From positions 434,001 through 498,000 of the forward strand of contig JAFEMH010001248.1 of the NCBI GenBank assembly GCA_022495995.1: a DNA stretch of 64,000 nucleotides. Direction: 5' to 3'. Shown one piece after another: positions 57,972 to 64,000 of this stretch (position 1 is its first letter; each line of letters opens with the position of its first letter). This stretch comes from Adenophora triphylla var. japonica (lineage: Eukaryota > Streptophyta > Magnoliopsida > Asterales > Campanulaceae). Under the pieces are notes generated by a model that saw nothing but the letters and a program-made list of their open reading frames with translations, ran no database searches and was not told where the DNA came from. The translations under genes and the position numbers were made by a program.

Positions 57972-60737
57972 TTGCCAGGTACTTCTCCAATTTCTAAAAC
58001 ACCTTACAGAATGGCTCCAGCTGAAATAAAAGAATTGAAAGTTCAGTTGCAGGAATTGTTAGACAGGGGTTTTATTCATCCCAGTGTATCACCCTGGGGA
58101 GCACCAGTTTTGTTTGTTAGGAAGAAGGATGGTACATTACGGTTGTGTATTGATTACAGACTACTGAATCAAGCTACTGTTAAGAACAAATATCCTCTTC
58201 CTCACATTGATGATTTATTTGATCAACTCCAAGGTTCCGTTATATATTCCAAGTTGGATTTGCGTAGCGGATACCATCAATTGAAAATCAAGCTAGATGA
58301 TGTTTCTAAAACAGCTTTCAGAACAAGGTACGGGCATTATGAATTTCTTGTTATGCCATTTGGGTTGACTAATGCACCAGCAGTCTTTGTGGATATGATG
58401 AACAGGATCTTTAAGCCGTATCTTGATAGTTTTGTTGTTATGTTTATTGATGATATCCTGGTATACTCAAAGTCCAGGGAAGATCACGAGAGGTACTTGA
58501 GAATTGTTTTATCCGTGCTTCGTGAGAAACAATTATTTGCCAAGTTCAGCAAATGTGAGTTTTGGCTGGAATAGATTTCTTTCTTGGGTCATGTGATATC
58601 CAGTACTGGTATTGCCGTGGATCCTGCAAAGATTGAGGTCGTAGTCAACTGGAAATAGCCTTCTACAGTGACAGAGGTTCGTAGTTTCCTTGGGTTAGCG
58701 GGGTACTATCGAAGATTTATTGAGGGATTTTTGAGGATTGCAACTCCATTGACCAGATTGACTCGAAAGGATGTACCATTTATATGGGATGCTAAGTGTG
58801 AAGTTGGCTTTATTGAACTGAAGAAGAGATTGACTTCAGCTCCTATTCTTACACTTCCAGAGGGTTGTGAGAACTTTGTTATATTCAGTGATGCTTCTAA
58901 AGAGGGATTGGGTTGTATACTTATGCAAAATGGGAAGGTAATTGCGTATGCTTCAAGGAAGTTATCACCAGTGGAGCAAAATTATCCTACCCATGATATG
59001 GAGTTAGCAGCTATTGTATTTGCATTGCACAAGTGGAAACATTACTTGTATGGGGCAAAATTTGAGATATTTACAAATCATAAGAGCTTGAAGTACTTGT
59101 TTACTCAAAAGGAATTGAACAACAGACAGAGGCGTTGGTTGGAGCTTCTGAAGGATTATGATTGTGTCATTTCTTATCATCCCGGGAAAGCTAACGTGGT
59201 GGCTGATGCTATTAGCCGTAAGACTCATTTATCCTCCTTGGTATCTCGGAAATTGAGAGGTGATATGTTGTTTGCTAATGTTAGAGTTGTTCCTGCTTTA
59301 TATGGGGATCTTTTGGAAGCTCAGCTGAAGGATGATGAGTTGAAGAAAATCAGGGAGAAATTGCAAGATGGCAAGAGTGGGGAGTTTTCATTGAACAAGG
59401 ATGGGATTCTAACCTTCAAAGGCAGGATTTGCGTACCTTCTTCCCCAAAGATCAAAAGACAGGTATTAGAGGATGGCCATAAGTCCCAATTTGCTATTCA
59501 TCCAGGAAGCACCAAAATGTATCAGGATTTGAAGAGGGGTTACTGGTGAAATGGCATGAAAAAGGAGATTGCAGAATTCGTATCATAGTGTCTGACTTGT
59601 CAACAGATCAAAGCGGAGCATCAGAGGCCAGCAGGATTGCTTCAACCATTGGATATTCCTGAGTGGAAGTGGGAGGGCATTTCTATGGATTTTGTGACTA
59701 GATTGCCTCCTACTCCGAGGAAGATGGATGCTATATGGGTGATTGTGGATAGATTGAACAAATCAGCTCATTTTCTACCAGTTTCAACCAAGTATTCATT
59801 GGAGAGATTGGCCCAGTTGTATATCCGTGAGATTGTGAGATTGCATGGGGTACCTGTCAACATTGTTTCTGATAGGGATTTGAGATTCACCTCTCGGTTT
59901 TAGAGGGCTTTTCATGAAGCCTTGGGATCCAAGTTGAGTTTTAGCACAGCATTTCATCCTCAGACTGATGGGCAGATAGAGAGGACCATTCAGATTCTCT
60001 AGGATATGCTACGGGCTTATGTGATGGACTTCCAGTTATCTTGGGAAGACCATTTGCCTTTAGTGGAATTTTCCTATAACAATAGCTACCAATTCAGCAT
60101 TGAGATGGCACCATATGAGGCATTATATGGGAGAAAATGTAGGTCCCCTATGTGTTGGGACGAGGTTGGTGAGGCTAGACTTTGGGGTCCAGAAGTGGTT
60201 AAAGACTCCACTGAGAAGATCAAAGTGATCCGAGACAGATTGAGGACAGCCCAGAGTCATCAGAAGAGCTATGCCGACACTAGAAGAAGGGAGTTATCCT
60301 TTCAAGTTATGGATTTGGTATTCTTGAAGATCTCACTAAGAAAAGGGATCAAAAGGTTTGGCAACAAAGGGAAGTTGGCTCCTAGATTTATTGGTCCATT
60401 TGAGGTGTTAGAGAAGGTAGGTGAGTTAGCCTATCGATTGGCTCTACCTCCCTCTCTTTCTTCTCTCCATGATATGTTTCATGTGTCCATGTTGAGGAAG
60501 TACTGTTATGATTCCTCTCATGTATTGAGTTCTCCTCCAGAGGATGTCCAGGCGAATATGACCTATGTGGAGGTACCATTGCGGATTCTGGAGAGGCAGG
60601 TCCAGGAATTGCGTACCAAGAGTATTCTCGTGGTGAAAGTTATGTGGAAGAATCACACCATTGAGGAAGCTACTTGGGAATTGGAATATGAGATGAGGCA
60701 GAAGTATCCTGAGTTGTTTGATCATTCAGGTAAGTGA
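57972..60737 (+). pseudogene. Chromovirus RT, RNase H, integrase and chromodomain, six in-frame stops
   Basis: A single frame to 60737 with stops at 58572, 58656, 59547, 59586, 59901 and 60000. [64 protein letters not shown] (catalytic DD). RNase [36 protein letters not shown]. Integrase: H-x-HPG zinc domain, [40 protein letters not shown], then the GPFEVLEKVG tail. The last 50 residues, VKVMWKNHTIEEATWELEYEM, form a chromodomain, which in this clade directs insertion to heterochromatin. Every catalytic motif remains; only stops inactivate it. Confidence 0.93.
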
Positions 60738-60760
60738 AGTCCAAATTCGAGATGAATTTT

Positions 60761-60777
60761 ATTTAAGGGGGAGTGAG
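60761..60777 (+). other. Chromovirus polypurine tract
   Basis: TTTAAGGGGGAGTGAG abuts the 3' LTR. The same tract precedes the right LTR of the element at 25040. Confidence 0.8.
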
Positions 60778-63395
60778 TGTCACGACCCTAAACCTAAGCA
60801 CATTTTGGTCACACGTGAAGCACGTGGGGTTGAGTATGCATTGCATATCATTCTTTGCTTTTTGGCATTTGAAAAGATTATGTGTTCATTTTGGCAATTG
60901 TGATGAACTATGTGAATTTAGATGTTATTAACTTGATTGAATCATATAATGTCTAAATAATGGAAATGGGGGTTTTGTGTAGTAAAGTGATAACACTTGA
61001 AATTTTGAATTAAAATTTTTATGGAAGTGTCAAGGAGCTTGAATATAACTTTAACTTTTAGGTAGTTGTTTGTTGATTTTCAAACTTGGAGGAGCTTGTG
61101 TGAAACACGTTTTATATAAATCTCTTTAAGCTTCTTCAAGAAGCCTCATTTGTTTTCTCAGTCTTCTCCTTGGTTCTACATTCTTGAGAAATCCTTAAAC
61201 CCTAGTTAACTTCCAAAAATCCCAGAAATTCATAAGTTGCTTGGTTGTTGATTCTAACTTCAATCTATTGCTAAGGGAGTTGTTTAGAGTAAGAAGAGCC
61301 GAGTATATCTTCTTTTTAGTTTGGTGGAATTTAGTAAGTTGTTATGTTTCACTTCTATAACTGATCATGATGATGTTACTATGAGTATATGATGTGTTTT
61401 TGATGATTTGTAGCTTGTAAAATGATGAACTATGGGCTGCAAATGAGTAGAGTGAAAGGTGGTTAATTATGGGTTGATAATTGATCAAGAAGGGTTGTTT
61501 TAATTGTAAGGTTGTTGTATATATTTTATGGGGTATAAAGGGAGTGTATTATGGTCTAGAACATGTGGTTGTACTGTTGTTGAATGACTTGCAGTGGCTG
61601 AGAATAAGACTTGGGTTGTTGTTTGTTGCTGCTGATGTTGCAGCTTCAGTTGCACTTTCTGGGCTTGGGCACGACTCGTGCCTTGAAGCACGATTCGTGA
61701 CCTTGATTGAGTAAGTCGTGCGACATAAGGTGACTATATGGTCACGAGTCGTAGGAATTGAATCAGTCGTGCCGGGGTTGGGAACGACTCGTTCCCAGCA
61801 TCACGACTCGTGCCCAGGACAGGTTTCTGGGGCTGACTTTGTAGGCTTGTGGACCTAAGAAATTGAGTATGGAATTAATGCTTCTTTAACTACACTTCTA
61901 GTACAACTTTAGTACTACACATTGGAACTTGAAATAGTCCAATTGGATAATGGGAAGGTCTTTAGCTATTGAACTGAAAATGCTTGAAAGGCAATTATGA
62001 AACATGAGCCAAAGTTAATAAAACTTGGCAAATTATTATGGAACCTTTATGTAAGGTGGTTATTGCTATATTGTGAATGCGTAGTGCTAGTTATATGATA
62101 TTTTAACCTTACGTGGTGACCTATATAGGGTTATTGGTTCATTGAGTGCATAAAATGTATAGTGCACTACTTCATTGGTTTGGGCAGGAGTGGTAATACC
62201 CTGTTACTGGATTATATCTTGTGTAATGAATATGTAAGGCTTATGTGATATATACTGTGCCCTTATGTGTTTACATATTCATTATTAGTTGTGCACATAG
62301 TGTGTAAATACGTGTTGCACTGTTTCAATTGTTGAGCATGAGTATTCATGCCATATCATTGGATTGTGTTATTCAATAGTGTTTAAATATATGTGCACTA
62401 TTGTGATTGGTTTAACATGAGTTGCAGTATCATGTTATATGTATGAATTGATGTCCCATGGGGTGGACTTATTTTCAAGTATCTGTTATGTGCTTGAATA
62501 TGGTTGTATCAGCTGTTTCTCGGGGGTTTAAGGGATTCTATCACTTATGAGAAGGTATTTCATAAGGTGTTTAGATTTTCTTATACCTGTCTGTTCCCCC
62601 TTCTGTCTTTAACGGCTTGGGGATGTACCGCTTCTGTGGATAGGCACGACCGTTCCTCAGATAGCTGAAATTTTATATGGGTCTCCGATAGAGATCGTAT
62701 AAGACGTGAATATGCACCATCAGTTCACAAGAGAGGAGTATTACTCCCACCGTTGTACTACAGAAGATTCAGATGGAAAAGGTAAAGGGAAAAGTAACGG
62801 AAAGTGTTTACTGTTTTTCCAATATGATTATGAGCAACCTGTTTGGTGTTGCATATTTGTTATTGAGCAACCTGGTTTTGTGTTGCATATTGTATGGCAT
62901 ATTGTTGCATTCATAATAGCTTGCTGAGATTTTATCTCACCCCTTCTCCCTTTATTGTTTTTAGATCCCGCTGAGACAGGAAGACCGGACTAGTGAGGCC
63001 GGGGAGGAGTTTGGACATCTTTTGGTTGTCAGGGTATGTGTTGGTCTGGGAAGTTGGGAATATTGTGGTGGTTATTCTTTTGGGAAATGTTTTGTTTATA
63101 AAACTTTCATAACCATGTTTCAGTTGAGTTGTGTTGTAATTCAGTTTGGGATTGGTTTGTTTTATGGTTGGCTTGTGTAAGCCTTTCCAGTTGTATAGTT
63201 TGTAAAAACAGGTTGTGTTTGTTAAAGCAGGTTTATATATCACCTCCGTGTAGAGGGGTTATTTTGAAATTGTTTTGAAAAAGGGTTGTTTACTTTTCAA
63301 GTTAAAGTAAAGAAAAGTTTTTTTAAAGGATAGAAAATTGGGACCCTCCATCCTGGGACACAGTTTATAGGTCCGGGAGTTGGGAGGCTCCCACA
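60778..63395 (+). repeat. Chromovirus 3' LTR
   Basis: 2618 bp, close to the 5' LTR but with scattered substitutions and small indels (e.g. an added CTAAATAATGG stretch near 60950). Palindromes at about 61665-61818. Confidence 0.95.
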
Positions 63396-63504
63396 TTCTC
63401 CTTCTATTGTTTGTACTCATAAACACTACAAAAATGCATCAAAACACCAAAGGTTAAGAATCAAATAGATATAAAGATTTGAATGGGTGAAAACACATTC
63501 ATCA

Positions 63505-64000
63505 ATCAACTTAAATATATTTTTTTTCAAAAATTTAAAAGGATAATGTGAAAGGTTTGAAAAAGTAACGGGTCAAATGACCCTCTCCCTCCCTAATAGA
63601 TTTGCCCCTATGGCTTATATCTAACACACACATGTATCACCTTTTAAAGGAATACACTCATCGTGGTTATAACAACGGGTGGCCTAGCCGAGTGTCCTCA
63701 TATATATATATATCCAACCATTTCAAATTATTCTTTCAAAATGGCAACTATTCATCCCTCCAACCCACTTCAAATCTTTCTTAAAAAATGAAGAAAATGA
63801 AGAAAATGAATAGTGTTCCTTCAAATTTTAAGCAATACTATTTATCATCCTTCATATTTAAAGTAAAATGTTAAAATTGTAAATTAGTCCCTCTAATTTT
63901 TAAAAGTTACATCTTATTTATTATATAAATGAAAAAAATATTTTTTTATTATTTAAATTAATTTAAATATTTTTTATTTTTATATTGGGATAATTATTTG
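63505..64000. other. AT-rich right edge, no gene seen
   Basis: Contains a short TA run at about 63700 and an AT-rich tail. No coding or transposon structure that I can support. Confidence 0.5.

Larger units (their letters stand above)
53596..63395 (+). mobile_element. Full-length Ty3/gypsy chromovirus, Tekay/Del type
   Basis: LTRs 53596-56197 and 60778-63395 (TGTCACGACC...CCCACA), flanked by TTCTC (53591-53595 and 63396-63400). The primer site TTGGTATCAGAGC follows the left LTR, and the tract TTTAAGGGGGAGTGAG precedes the right one. Internal order gag-protease-RT-RNase H-integrase-chromodomain. The coding region runs in two frames with ten in-frame stops and one inserted base. It is related to the element at 25040 by ends and leader. 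Confidence 0.96.
48114..63504. repeat. Apparently solo LTR related to the gag-protease family, split by two elements
   Basis: Parts 48114-48425, 52627-53595 and 63401-63504 align in order with the LTR at 18945: TTGTTATAAAATATGTGCACGAGTTATCG, then GGATTCACGGATTGGACTTTCACAA, GATTGCAATC, TTCAATTGGATCTATTC, AAATAAAGAACATAAAACCTTGA, and an end AAAACACATTCATCA. The net length is about 1.4 kb, with no internal region or second copy. Exact ends and duplication are unresolved. Confidence 0.6.

Overview
The window is nuclear DNA of a flowering plant, probably a eudicot. It is AT-rich, host exons have GT..AG introns, and plant-specific families are present (a SOSEKI/DUF966 gene and a Pollen Ole e 1 family gene). 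Most of it is transposable elements, many nested. The species cannot be named from the sequence.

Layout, left to right. 1-2345: minus-strand hAT element with a decayed BED-finger transposase, cut by the window edge. 3134-4805: three phase-compatible exons of a SOSEKI gene, with its 5' exon(s) missing or outside the window and a Stowaway MITE in one intron. 6334-9640: non-autonomous hAT element (TSD CTTCCCCC) that contains a Mutator-like long-inverted-repeat element filled by a 1.7-kb minisatellite, plus a Stowaway. 10031-10205: small hAT MITE. 10645-11133: Mutator-type MITE full of GATATCCAGAA palindromes; two more copies lie near 44 and 45.5 kb. 12492-18762: young Ty1/copia element (TSD AAGGG). 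18945-36528: pol-less gag-protease LTR element (TSD GTGAC). Its right LTR is split by a chromovirus-like element at 25040-35456 (TSD TTTCA), whose own left LTR carries a hAT element with triplet repeats (27254-28997).

The copia and gag-protease elements both sit in a plus-strand spliced transcription unit encoding a coiled-coil protein (exons to 37183). This unit converges on a decayed Tat-clade Ty3/gypsy element on the minus strand (about 38.2-43.9 kb). It looks like the antisense extra ORF known from Tat elements. 46187-47344: an intact two-exon Pollen Ole e 1 family gene, the best complete host gene here. From about 48.1 to 63.5 kb one LTR (apparently solo) is split by a CACTA transposon that carries host-exon fragments (48426-52626, TSD TAT) and by a full-length Tekay-type chromovirus (53596-63395, TSD TTCTC). 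The chromovirus carries ten in-frame stops and one frameshift.

The most interesting signals are: (1) the copia element has, where a tRNA primer-binding site should be, a 16-nt perfect complement of its own LTR, suggesting self-priming; (2) four different LTR families share ACGAGTCGT-centred palindromes; (3) two of the LTR elements look non-autonomous (gag-protease only; pol-degenerate with near-identical LTRs); (4) the CACTA element carries exon-like pieces resembling KDO transferase and phosphoglucomutase-family genes; (5) the start codon of the coiled-coil ORF appears to be created by splicing, at the junction where a retrotransposon later inserted.
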